Source: Chloroflexota bacterium
GTDB lineage: Bacteria; Chloroflexota; Dehalococcoidia; Tepidiformales; Tepidiformaceae
Assembly (NCBI GenBank): GCA_963169135.1
Contig: CAUJEQ010000010.1
Location: 1 to 23,200 of the forward strand
Length of the DNA: 23,200 nucleotides
Reading direction: 5' to 3'
In this document: one piece after another, positions 12,557 through 21,619 of the stretch
Layout of the letters: every line of letters begins with the position of its first letter
How positions within the stretch are numbered: position 1 is the stretch's first letter
Program-made: the position numbers and the translations under genes
Notes under the pieces: generated by a model
Seen by the model: the letters and a program-made list of their open reading frames with translations, nothing else
Databases searched by the model: none
Told to the model about the DNA's origin: nothing

Positions 12557-14376
12557 GCGACGTGACCTTTGCTAACGCATGGGTGCTCGCGCTGCTTCCC
12601 GTGGTTCCCGTGGGCTTCGCAGCATGGCTCTGGGGTGTCCGCCGCGGCGAGCAACGTGCCCGGACCCTCTCTCGTGTGCGGGGTGCGTCCCCGCCGTACC
12701 TGGCGGCGGCGCTCTTCTCGCTTGCCGCCATGGCCGCCTTCGGCGCTGCCGCCCAGCCGCGCTGGGGCACGAAGGAGTCCCGCGTACCTCGCACGGGCGC
12801 CGACCTTGTCATCGTGATGGACATCTCCCGCAGCATGGACGCCCGTGACGTCGCGCCCAGCCGCCTCCAGGCCGCGAAAGACACCGTCTCGGCGACACTC
12901 GCCCGCCTGGGCGGCGACCGGGTCGGTCTCGTCGTATTCGCCGGCAGTGCCCGTACCCGCTTTCCCCTCACAACCGACTTTGCCGCCGCCAACCAGGTCA
13001 TCGACTCCCTTGTCACCGGTGTCGTCTTCGTGGAAGGGGGTTCCTCCGCCGGGCTAGGGCTCGAAGAGGCGGTCAACCTGCTGACCGACCAGTCCTCCAG
13101 CGGGCGGGTCATTCTCTTGCTGACCGATGGCGACGACCTCGGTGGCGACCCGACTGCCAGCGCACTTCTCGTCGCGGGATCTGGCGCCGACCTTCTGGTG
13201 GCGGGCATAGGCACCGCCGAGGGCGCCACCATCCCGGTGTTGGACTTCCGCACCCGCACCGAGCAGCCCCTGCGGGATGGGTCCGGCGCCCCCGTCGTCA
13301 CGCGCCTCAACGAACCGTTCCTCCGCGCCCTCGCCACCGCCGCGGGTGGGCGCTACCTGGGCTCCGACCTCTCCGTCGTGCCGGGCGTCGTCGATGGCCG
13401 CCTCCAGGCGCTGGAACGCGCCCAGGTCGACGCCCGCCCGACGACCATACCCATCGAGCGCCACCGCTACTTTGCTGGCGCCGCGCTCGCGCTGCTGGTC
13501 CTTGGCGCGCTCGTCGAACGCGTCGGCCGCGGCGGCTGGCGACGCGGGGCCGCGCTCGCGGCAGCCATGTCCTTGCTTTCTGGTTGCGCAACGAGCGCCT
13601 ACCAGGCCAACGAAGCCGGCCGCGAGGCATTGGGACAGGGGGACGCCGCCGCCGCCATCGAAAGGTTCCTCGAAGCCCAGGTCGAACGTCCCGATGACCC
13701 CGATGTGGCCATCAACCTCGCTGCCGCCTACCACGCTGCCGGGCGCTTTGACGAGGCCGTCTTCTCCGCTCGCCGCGCGCTCGTCTCGAACAGCCCCGAT
13801 GTCCGTGCCCGCGCCTACGCAAGCATCGGCCACCACCAGTTCTCCGCCGAGCGTCTCCCGGAGGCCCTTGAAGCCTTCCGGCGCGCCCTCCTCGAAGTCC
13901 CCACCGATGAGTCGCGCCACGACTACGAGGTGGTCCTCCGCCTCCTCTACCCGCCCGAGCCGCCTCCAGAGACCGCCACCCCCGCACCTGAACCCGGCGA
14001 GCAGCCTGGAGCTTCGCCAACGCAACCCGGTGCGGAGGCGACACCATCTCCGGGGGATGGCGGCCAGAACGGGAGTGGCACGCCCTCTCCCGGTGCGGGC
14101 ACTCCGGGAACCGGCACACCGGGCGCCGGCACGCCAGGCCCTGGCCAGGGTGCGGGCACTCCCACGCCCGGGGCGGGCACCCAGACCGTGACCCTCGACC
14201 AGATCGAACGCCAGATCCGCGACATCGACCGCGAGGTCACGCGGCTCATCGAGGAAGCAGGCGAGACCCCGTCCCCCTCGGAAGCGCTCGAAATCTTGAA
14301 CCTGCTTGCCGAGCGCGCCCGTATCGCTGCCCTCCGCGACGCCCTCAGCGGCGCCGCTGCGCCAAACGACTACTAG
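12553..14376 (+). CDS. BatB-like VWA protein fused to a BatC-like TPR domain
   Basis: The 607-residue product joins two usual Bat components. Residues 8-28 and 49-69 are membrane helices. A VWA domain follows (about 84-285) with MIDAS DISRSM (90-95), GGSSAGLGLEEAV and LLTDGDD. A third helix lies at 306-324. Then comes RGGWRRGAALAAAMSLLSGC (328-345), which looks like a lipoprotein signal with lipobox LLSGC. TPR-type helices (about 348-455) and a Pro/Gly/Thr linker (466-545) lead to a final helical segment (546-600). Ordinary BatB ends after the third helix, and BatC is a separate TPR protein. No internal start codon lies just before the lipobox-like segment, so one chain is expected. The ATG overlaps the batA stop. 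It closes the operon. Confidence 0.88.
   Translation: MSDVTFANAWVLALLPVVPVGFAAWLWGVRRGEQRARTLSRVRGASPPYLAAALFSLAAMAAFGAAAQPRWGTKESRVPRTGADLVIVMDISRSMDARDVAPSRLQAAKDTVSATLARLGGDRVGLVVFAGSARTRFPLTTDFAAANQVIDSLVTGVVFVEGGSSAGLGLEEAVNLLTDQSSSGRVILLLTDGDDLGGDPTASALLVAGSGADLLVAGIGTAEGATIPVLDFRTRTEQPLRDGSGAPVVTRLNEPFLRALATAAGGRYLGSDLSVVPGVVDGRLQALERAQVDARPTTIPIERHRYFAGAALALLVLGALVERVGRGGWRRGAALAAAMSLLSGCATSAYQANEAGREALGQGDAAAAIERFLEAQVERPDDPDVAINLAAAYHAAGRFDEAVFSARRALVSNSPDVRARAYASIGHHQFSAERLPEALEAFRRALLEVPTDESRHDYEVVLRLLYPPEPPPETATPAPEPGEQPGASPTQPGAEATPSPGDGGQNGSGTPSPGAGTPGTGTPGAGTPGPGQGAGTPTPGAGTQTVTLDQIERQIRDIDREVTRLIEEAGETPSPSEALEILNLLAERARIAALRDALSGAAAPNDY
14074..14190 (+). repeat. Degenerate GC-rich minisatellite encoding a G-T-P-G linker
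   Basis: Inside the BatB/C-like gene, copies of a GGNACNCCNGGN-type unit of about 12-15 nt encode repeated GTPG/GAGTP units. The units differ mostly at third positions. It is the low-complexity linker between the TPR part and the last helix and could vary in length by slippage. Confidence 0.5.
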
Positions 14377-14412
14377 CCAGGGCTCGACTTCGGCGCCCTC
14401 ATCCGGCTGTCG

Positions 14413-14418
14413 TACACT
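14413..14418 (+). promoter_or_regulatory. -10 box of a probable leaderless transcript
   Basis: TACACT ends 6 nt before ATG 14425, with no Shine-Dalgarno in between (GCGCTA). Confidence 0.45.
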
Positions 14419-14424
14419 GCGCTA

Positions 14425-14670
14425 ATGCGTGCAGTCTTCGTCATGGTGAAAACCGAACCCGGCCACACAACGGAAGTGGCCAACCGCATCGCCGAGGTCG
14501 ATAGCTTCTCCGAGTGCTTTTCGATCACCGGCCAGTACGACCTCCTCGTGAAGCTCTACGTCGAGGATGTCGACGGCCTCGGCCGCCTCATCGAGAGCCA
14601 GATCCACTCGATCCCGCACATCCGCGACACCTTCACCATCCTCACGTTCGAGGCGTTCGGCGTCAGGTAG
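14425..14670 (+). CDS. Stand-alone Lrp/AsnC ligand-binding (RAM) domain protein
   Basis: The 81-residue product is a single alpha-beta RAM/AsnC_trans_reg domain: AVFVMVKTEPGHTTEVANRI, then VDSFSECFSITGQYDLLVKLYV, then IPHIRDTFTILTFEAF. The G-Q-Y-D-L motif is the family hallmark. There is no helix-turn-helix, so it cannot bind DNA by itself in the way Lrp does. Such single-domain proteins form ring-shaped multimers that bind amino acids or other small molecules. It lies alone on + between the Bat operon and the convergent YajQ gene, with its own -10 box. The ligand cannot be inferred from context. Confidence 0.88.
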   Translation: MRAVFVMVKTEPGHTTEVANRIAEVDSFSECFSITGQYDLLVKLYVEDVDGLGRLIESQIHSIPHIRDTFTILTFEAFGVR

Positions 14671-14729
14671 CGGCGAGTGCAGAGTGCGATGCGCTCGACC
14701 AGATCTTCACGCGTCTGCCCTGAGGCCCG

Positions 14730-15230
14730 CTATCGGTAGTTGCCGAACTTCAGCTCGATCCCGAAGTCCTCGTGTTTCAGGTCGGCGATCACCTGCTGCA
14801 GCTCGTCGCGCGCCGGGGCGCTCACCCGCACCGCGTCTCCCTGGACCTGCGCCTGTGCCTTCTTGTACTTCTGGTCCTTCACGAACTTCACGATTTTCTT
14901 CGCGATGTCCTGCTCAATCCCCTGGACCAGCGTCACTTCCTGCCGGACGGTCCCGCCCGAGGCCTTTTGCGGTGTCGCGCGTACCAGGTTCTTCACCGGC
15001 ACGTTCCGCGCGATGAGCCGCTGGCTCAGTACCTGCCACATCGCCTCGAGCTTGTAGTCGTCCGCGGCGTGCAGTCCCATCTTCGTCGCGCCGTGCTCGT
15101 AGTCGATCTCCGCGACGACGTTCTTGAAGTCGAACCGCGTGGAGATCTCCTTGCGCGCCTGGTTTACCGCGTTCGCGACCTCCTGGAGGTCGCATCCGGT
15201 GGTGATGTCGAAGGATTCGTCTTTCGCCAT
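14730..15230 (-). CDS. YajQ-family nucleotide-binding protein
   Basis: The 166-residue protein is full length for the YajQ (UPF0234) family. It starts MAKDESFDITTGCDLQEVANAVNQA, contains RFDFKN, LIARNVPVKNL, GGTVRQEVTLVQGIEQDIAKKIVKFVKD and KKAQAQVQGDAVRVS, and ends FGIELKFGNYR, all of which are strongly conserved. Some members bind cyclic di-GMP and act with a transcription factor; others have been linked to nucleic acids or phage gene expression. The ATG at 15230 is 7 nt behind TACGCT, and there is no Shine-Dalgarno. The gene diverges from the acyl-CoA mutase gene. Confidence 0.93.
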   Translation of the reverse strand: MAKDESFDITTGCDLQEVANAVNQARKEISTRFDFKNVVAEIDYEHGATKMGLHAADDYKLEAMWQVLSQRLIARNVPVKNLVRATPQKASGGTVRQEVTLVQGIEQDIAKKIVKFVKDQKYKKAQAQVQGDAVRVSAPARDELQQVIADLKHEDFGIELKFGNYR

Positions 15231-15237
15231 GGGACTA

Positions 15238-15243
15238 AGCGTA
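15238..15243 (-). promoter_or_regulatory. -10 box of a probable leaderless yajQ-like transcript
   Basis: On the minus strand TACGCT ends 7 nt before the ATG at 15230. Confidence 0.4.
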
Positions 15244-15295
15244 CACGCCTCGAACGGTTCCGGGCACAGCGCCTCTCTCTCCCTGCGAAACCCGC

Positions 15296-15301
15296 TACAC
15301 T
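15296..15301 (+). promoter_or_regulatory. -10 box for the acyl-CoA mutase gene
   Basis: TACACT at 15296-15301 would start transcription near 15308, giving a leader of about 29 nt that includes GAGGTG about 8 nt before ATG 15337. This gene therefore looks leadered, unlike its divergent neighbour. Confidence 0.35.
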
Positions 15302-15336
15302 TCTTCCACCCTCTTTTCCGGCGAGGTGTGCCCGCG

Positions 15337-17001
<1,665 letters not shown>

Positions 17002-17063
17002 CCTCTTCGCGCAGGTTTGGCGCGGTTGAGGTATAAGATGGCGGCCCCGGCGAGAATTGGGAT

Positions 17064-18272
17064 GTGTCGTCACTAGCAATGCGGACAAAAGGCCTGTTCG
17101 AACGGATCCGGCGCGTCGACCCCCATGCGGTTGATGCGCTTCTCGCGTTGGCCTTCACCGTCGCCGCCCTTTGGACTGTCGCCGCACGGGTTGGCGACGA
17201 CGACCGCTACCGGAGTGACGACTTCCTCGGCATCGGATTGCTGCTCCTGCAGACGATGCCCCTCGCGGCGCGCCGGGTTGCTCCCCTGGGAGCCCTTGCG
17301 CTCAGCGTCGCCGCGATCTCCCTGCACGCCGCCCTCGGCTTTCAAGAAGTGCCGCCCGGCACGTTCGCAGCGCTGGTCATTCTGTACAGCGCCGCCGCAC
17401 TGACTGATTTTCGGAAGGGGGTCCTTGCGGGCGTCATCGCCGCCGCCGGCATCACCATTTATTTCACGACGAACCGGGGAGACCCCGGGCTGGTTGCGGC
17501 CCTCACGACCTTCGTCACCTATTCCGCGGGTTGGGGGCTCGGCACCTATGTGCGGGGCCGCAGAGAGTACACGGATCTCGTGGAAGAACGGGCGACCCTC
17601 CTCGAACGCCGCCGTGAGGTGCGCGCTCGAGAAGCCGTCGCCGACGAGCGCGCCCGCATCGCCCGGGAGCTCCACGACATCGTCGGCCATGCGCTCAACC
17701 TCATCGTGATCCAGTCCGGCGGAGCGCAGCGAGTCTTCGATTCGAAGCCGGAACTCGTGCGCGACACGCTCGCCTCCATCGAATCGACCGGCAGGCAGGC
17801 GCTGACCGACATGGAGCGCATGCTCGGGGTCCTCCGCGCGAGCGACCCGGAGGCGGACGGGCTGAGCCCACAGCCAAACCTGGGCCACATCGATGCCCTC
17901 GCCGCCCAGGTCTCGGAGGCCGGGCTGCCTGTCGAAGTGACGGTCGAGGGCACGCCATGCCCCATGCCATCCAGCGTCGACCTCTCGGCCTACCGAATCA
18001 TCCAGGAAGCGCTGACCAACGCCCTCAAACACGCTGGCCCCGCCCATGCCTCTGTCCGGATACGATACGGGCCGGACAATCTCGAGCTCGAGATCACCGA
18101 CGACGGCCGCGGCACAACACCCTCTGGCGACCACGATGATCATGAAGGGCGTGGGCTCATCGGGATGAGAGAGCGCGTTGGCATGTTCGGCGGCGAACTC
18201 ACGGTCGGCCCGCGAGCCGCCGGCGGCTTCCGCGTCCATGCCATGCTCCCGCTCGAAGGGGGCCTCGAGTGA
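17064..18272 (+). CDS. NarL-family sensor histidine kinase
   Basis: The 402-residue protein has an N-terminal half of about five hydrophobic segments (about 23-40, 54-70, 73-92, 98-113, 119-134, 143-163), then a coiled region. HisKA_3 follows with ARIARELHDIVGHALNLI, in which H204 is the phosphorylated histidine. The ATPase domain has the N box ALTNALKHAG, the G1 box ITDDGRG and G2 GRGLIGMRERVGMFGG. The layout is that of DesK/LiaS-like kinases that sense the membrane. The start is uncertain: GTG 17064 or ATG 17079, neither with a clear Shine-Dalgarno; TATAAG at 17032-17037 is a possible -10 box. The stop overlaps the response regulator start (GTGA), so kinase and regulator form a cognate pair. 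The signal is unknown; the exporter downstream is a plausible target. Confidence 0.9.
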   Translation: MSSLAMRTKGLFERIRRVDPHAVDALLALAFTVAALWTVAARVGDDDRYRSDDFLGIGLLLLQTMPLAARRVAPLGALALSVAAISLHAALGFQEVPPGTFAALVILYSAAALTDFRKGVLAGVIAAAGITIYFTTNRGDPGLVAALTTFVTYSAGWGLGTYVRGRREYTDLVEERATLLERRREVRAREAVADERARIARELHDIVGHALNLIVIQSGGAQRVFDSKPELVRDTLASIESTGRQALTDMERMLGVLRASDPEADGLSPQPNLGHIDALAAQVSEAGLPVEVTVEGTPCPMPSSVDLSAYRIIQEALTNALKHAGPAHASVRIRYGPDNLELEITDDGRGTTPSGDHDDHEGRGLIGMRERVGMFGGELTVGPRAAGGFRVHAMLPLEGGLE

Positions 18273-18937
18273 CCATCCGCGTCCTGCTGGCCGACGACGA
18301 ACAGCTCGTTCGCGCGGGCTTCCGTTTGATCCTCGAATCCGAACCCGGCATCGAAGTGGTCGGTGAGGCGGGCAATGGCGGTGAGGCCGTGGAACTCACG
18401 CGCCAACTCGACCCGGACGTGGTCCTCATGGACATCCAGATGCCCGGGATGGATGGACTCGAGGCCACCCGGCAGATCGCCGCACTTGGCCGCAAGGAGA
18501 CCTCCCGCGTCCTCATTCTCACCACGTTCGAGGTGGATGAGTACGTGTATGAGGCGCTGCGGGCGGGCGCCAGTGGATTCCTGCTCAAGCGGACCCCGGC
18601 CGCCGATTTCGTCGCCGGCATCCGTGTCGTGGCAGCGGGAGAAGCGCTTCTGGCCCCCTCCGTGACGCGTCGTCTCATCGACCAGTTCGCCCAGCGTCCC
18701 GCCGCGAAACCGGCCGGAGGCAAGGAACTCGCCGACATCACTGAGCGCGAGCGCGAGGTGCTGGCCCTCGTTGCCCGCGGGCTTTCCAATGCGGAGATTG
18801 CCGATCTGCTCGTCCTCTCCGAGGGAACGGTGAAGACGCACATCAAGCGGATCTTCATGAAGCTCAACCTCCGCGACCGCACCCAGGCGGTGATCCTCGC
18901 CTACGACGTGGGCCTCGTGGAACCGCGCGGCAGCTAA
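18269..18937 (+). CDS. NarL/LuxR-type response regulator
   Basis: The 222-residue product starts with GTG at 18269, overlapping the kinase stop by four bases, with GAAGGGGG upstream. The receiver domain (2-118) has the acidic pair D9/D10, phosphoacceptor D55 in LMDIQMPG, the T in ILTTFE and the lysine in GFLLKRTP. The C-terminal LuxR-type helix-turn-helix (about 150-215) has ITEREREVLALVARGLSNAEIADLLVLSEGTVKTH. Regulators of this class bind short inverted repeats as dimers. The 8-bp arm palindrome at 19004-19024, in front of the exporter gene, is a fitting site. Confidence 0.93.
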   Translation: MTIRVLLADDEQLVRAGFRLILESEPGIEVVGEAGNGGEAVELTRQLDPDVVLMDIQMPGMDGLEATRQIAALGRKETSRVLILTTFEVDEYVYEALRAGASGFLLKRTPAADFVAGIRVVAAGEALLAPSVTRRLIDQFAQRPAAKPAGGKELADITEREREVLALVARGLSNAEIADLLVLSEGTVKTHIKRIFMKLNLRDRTQAVILAYDVGLVEPRGS

Positions 18938-19003
18938 TCCCCACTCCTTCCCGATGATTCATACCCCGCCAGGGGGAGTATCGGCCGGCCGGAATTCCCC
19001 CCA

Positions 19004-19024
19004 GGGTGGACACCAGGTTCACCC
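19004..19024 (+). promoter_or_regulatory. 21-bp near-perfect palindrome, candidate operator of the exporter gene
   Basis: GGGTGGAC (19004-19011) and GTTCACCC (19017-19024) are inverted repeats of 8 bp with one mismatch around 5 nt (ACCAG). The site lies 76 nt upstream of the exporter ATG in the only sizeable gap of this region. A second, less perfect palindrome centred on CGGCCGGCCG is next to it (about 18970-19000). Confidence 0.45.
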
Positions 19025-19100
19025 CCGGGGGCGACGACGCCTCGCCTCGCCAGCCCTAGCCTCGAATGTGGGTCAACTCAACACACATGGAGGAGAGGCG

Positions 19101-21389
19101 ATGACCACGTTACGTTCCAACAATCGCCGGGGAGGCCAGGCAGGAAGTCGGCACCTCCCGGCCGGCAAACGACAGGTCCCGTTCACGGGAAAGGTTGCAC
19201 GCGCTGCCGCAATGCACCCATGGAGGGTCCTCGGACTCTGGGTGGTGCTGCTCGTCGGTGCTTACTTCGCCGCAGGCACGATGAGCCTGACGGCAAGCCC
19301 CGGCGCTGCCGGAACCGAGGCCACGAAGGCCAGGGCGTTGATCGACCAGCGCCTCCGCCAGCAGACACCGCCCGAAGAGTTCATCGTTGTCGAATCCCGG
19401 ACCGCGACGGCCGGGCAGGACGCGTATGGCGCCTTCGTCGATTCGCTTGTGACTGGACTCCGTGGCCTGGGCGAGGTTGACTCTGTCGCAAGCTACCGCG
19501 AGGGCGCACCCGGGCTCGTCTCCGAAGACGGGCACACGGTCCTCATCCCGGTGGTCCTTGCGGGTGACGAGGCGGATGCCGCGGAAACCGCCTCCCCTGT
19601 CGTATCTGCTGTCGAGGCCGCCGGGGCCGGGAGCGACTTCCGCGTCACCACCGTTGGATTCGGCAGCGTTGAGGGCGAGATGTCCGTGCTCCTGGAAGAG
19701 ACGTTGCAGCAGGGAGAGATGATCGGCATCGCCATCGCGCTCGTCATCCTGCTGGTCGTGTTCGGCGCTGCGGTGGCGGCCGGGCTGCCCGTCGTCCTCG
19801 CGCTGCTGTCCATCTTCGTCGCCGCAGGCGCCACTGCTCTCGTCAGCAACATCATGGAGATGTCGAACTTCGTCGTCTTCATCATCACGATGATCGGGTT
19901 GGCGGTGGGCATCGACTACTCGCTGTTCATCGTCCAGCGCTTCCGCGAGGAGCGCGGGCTCGGTCAGGACAAGACCGGCGCGATCGCGACCGCGGGCGCT
20001 ACGGCCGGCCGCACGGTCTTCTTCTCCGGTATGGCCGTTGCCATCGCGCTCGCCGGCATGTTGATCCTACCCGACGCCACCTTCCGGAGCTTCGCCGTTG
20101 GGGCGATCCTCGTCGTGACCGCAACGGTGCTCGCATCGATGACCCTGCTCCCCGCAGTCCTGGGTCTCCTGGGCGACCGCATCAACTGGCTTACCCTGCC
20201 GTTCATCGGCCGCCGCATGCGGACCGATCGCGAAGGCGGACTCTGGGACTGGATCTCCCGGGCCGTAGCGGCCCGGCCGGTCATCAGTGTGGCGCTCGCC
20301 GGCACTCTCCTGGTCGCCGCGGCCGTCCCGCTGTTCAGCATTAACCTCGGCAGCGTCGGAATCAGCTCCCTTCCCGAGGACAGCGATGCGCGCCATGCCT
20401 TCGATGTCATCAATCGCGAGTTCTCGGACGGTGTGCTGACGGCCGATGTCGTCATCGATGCCCCGCAGGTCGAAGACCCGGCCGTGCAGGGCGCGATCGC
20501 CAACCTGACGGCCCTGATCGAGTCGGACTCGTTCCTCGGGGCATCGCAGCTCGAGACGAACGAAACCGGCGACCTCGCGCTCCTGACCGTGGCGATGCCG
20601 GGCGACTTCTCCAGCACGGAGTCGCGAGACGCCCTCGATCGACTGCGCGGCGACTACATCCCGGCAGCCTTCAGCGGCGTTGGGGCGCGGGTCCTCGTGG
20701 GTGGCCCCACCGCGGAGACCGTGGATTCCGTCCAGTTGCAGAGGGACTATCTGCCGCTCGTGTTCACGTTCGTTCTTGGCTCCAGCTTCCTGCTGTTGCT
20801 CGTGGTGTTTCGCTCCATCGTGGTCCCGCTGAAAGCGGTGGTCCTGAACCTGCTCTCGGTGGGGGCCGCGTACGGTCTCATCGTCCTGGTGTTCCAGGAG
20901 GGTCACGGCGCCGGGGCACTTGGGCTGCGGGAAGCGCCCGTCATCGAGTCCTGGCTGCCGCTGTTCCTGTTCGCCATCCTGTTTGGGCTCTCGATGGACT
21001 ATCACGTTTTCCTGCTCAGCCGCATCAAAGAGCGCTACGACGAGACGGGAGACAACGCGAGGTCGGTCGCCCACGGGCTCAGGAGCACCGCCGGCATGAT
21101 CACGGGCGCCGCCCTGATCATGGTAGTCGTGTTCGCCGGCATGGCCTCGGGCGAACTGGTGGTCTTCCAGCAGGTCGGTTTCGGCCTGGCGGTCGCCATC
21201 GTGCTCGACGCCACGGTGATCCGCATGGTGCTTGTACCGGCGAGCATGGAACTGCTCGGCGACTGGAACTGGTACTTCCCCTCCTGGCTGGAGTGGGTCC
21301 CACGTATCAACATCGAAGGCGGACATCAGCCCGCCCTGGTCCCCGGGCCGTCCGTCGCAACGGCCGCCAGCGCCGAACCCGCCGGTTGA
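19101..21389 (+). CDS. MMPL-family (RND superfamily) transporter
   Basis: The 762-residue protein has the two-fold MMPL/HAE2-like architecture. A basic cytoplasmic start (1-38) precedes TM1 (about 42-59), a first extracytoplasmic loop domain (60-205) and a five- or six-helix bundle (206-360) with GLAVGIDYSLFIVQRFREE, whose D272-Y273 pair is the proton-relay signature. TM7 (about 394-412), a second loop domain, and a second bundle with FGLSMDYHVFLLSRIKE (about 628-644) and GLAVAIVLDATVIRMVLVPA follow. Such proteins export lipids or hydrophobic compounds by proton antiport. GGAGGAG at 19089-19095, 5 nt from the ATG, sets the start; longer in-frame options add sequence unlike the family. Placement behind a two-component pair suggests regulated export, perhaps in response to membrane damage. 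Confidence 0.92.
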   Translation: MTTLRSNNRRGGQAGSRHLPAGKRQVPFTGKVARAAAMHPWRVLGLWVVLLVGAYFAAGTMSLTASPGAAGTEATKARALIDQRLRQQTPPEEFIVVESRTATAGQDAYGAFVDSLVTGLRGLGEVDSVASYREGAPGLVSEDGHTVLIPVVLAGDEADAAETASPVVSAVEAAGAGSDFRVTTVGFGSVEGEMSVLLEETLQQGEMIGIAIALVILLVVFGAAVAAGLPVVLALLSIFVAAGATALVSNIMEMSNFVVFIITMIGLAVGIDYSLFIVQRFREERGLGQDKTGAIATAGATAGRTVFFSGMAVAIALAGMLILPDATFRSFAVGAILVVTATVLASMTLLPAVLGLLGDRINWLTLPFIGRRMRTDREGGLWDWISRAVAARPVISVALAGTLLVAAAVPLFSINLGSVGISSLPEDSDARHAFDVINREFSDGVLTADVVIDAPQVEDPAVQGAIANLTALIESDSFLGASQLETNETGDLALLTVAMPGDFSSTESRDALDRLRGDYIPAAFSGVGARVLVGGPTAETVDSVQLQRDYLPLVFTFVLGSSFLLLLVVFRSIVVPLKAVVLNLLSVGAAYGLIVLVFQEGHGAGALGLREAPVIESWLPLFLFAILFGLSMDYHVFLLSRIKERYDETGDNARSVAHGLRSTAGMITGAALIMVVVFAGMASGELVVFQQVGFGLAVAIVLDATVIRMVLVPASMELLGDWNWYFPSWLEWVPRINIEGGHQPALVPGPSVATAASAEPAG

Positions 21390-21411
21390 TCGGCGCGGTC
21401 CTCCCCTGACG

Positions 21412-21452
21412 GGCCAGGCTCAGTGCCAGTCTCCTCACGCTGAGCCCTGGCC
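21412..21452 (+). terminator. Hairpin terminator after the exporter gene
   Basis: GGCCAGGCTCAG (21412-21423) pairs with CTGAGCCCTGGCC (21440-21452), 12 bp with one bulged base, around a 16-nt loop. It lies 22 nt after the exporter stop. Confidence 0.6.
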
Positions 21453-21455
21453 TGC

Positions 21456-21500
21456 AAAAGGTAGCCCGGGTGTCGTATGACGCGACCCGGGGCTACCTTT
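21456..21500. terminator. Bidirectional hairpin terminator between convergent genes
   Basis: GGTAGCCCGGGT (21460-21471) pairs with ACCCGGGGCTACC (21485-21497), 12 bp with one bulge. TTT follows on the plus strand and TTTT on the minus strand, so it can serve the exporter gene and, better, the short-chain dehydrogenase gene. The stretch 21501-21619 holds nothing I can support. Confidence 0.65.
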
Positions 21501-21619
21501 CCGATCGCGGAACTGTCGTCGAGGCGGATATGCGCTGAAAGAGTGATCTGGAATCACTACGGATTGCAGGAGGTTCGAACCGCTCACCGGCGCCGCCACC
21601 AACGTTCGGCTGCGGCCCT

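Noticed and set aside
14682..14696. Small hairpin GAGTGC/GCGCTC between the RAM-domain gene and the convergent yajQ-like gene
   Set aside because: It has only six pairs including a G-T wobble and no T run on either strand, so it is too weak to call a terminator.
21526..21601. tRNA-like look: an AGTGA/TCACT stem with a GGA in its loop, GGTTCGAACC (21572-21581) and a GCCACCA end
   Set aside because: No cloverleaf can be drawn. The T stem around TTCGAAC does not pair, no 5' acceptor strand matches, and position 33 of the would-be anticodon loop is wrong. A decayed tRNA or attachment-site remnant cannot be excluded, but chance is enough.
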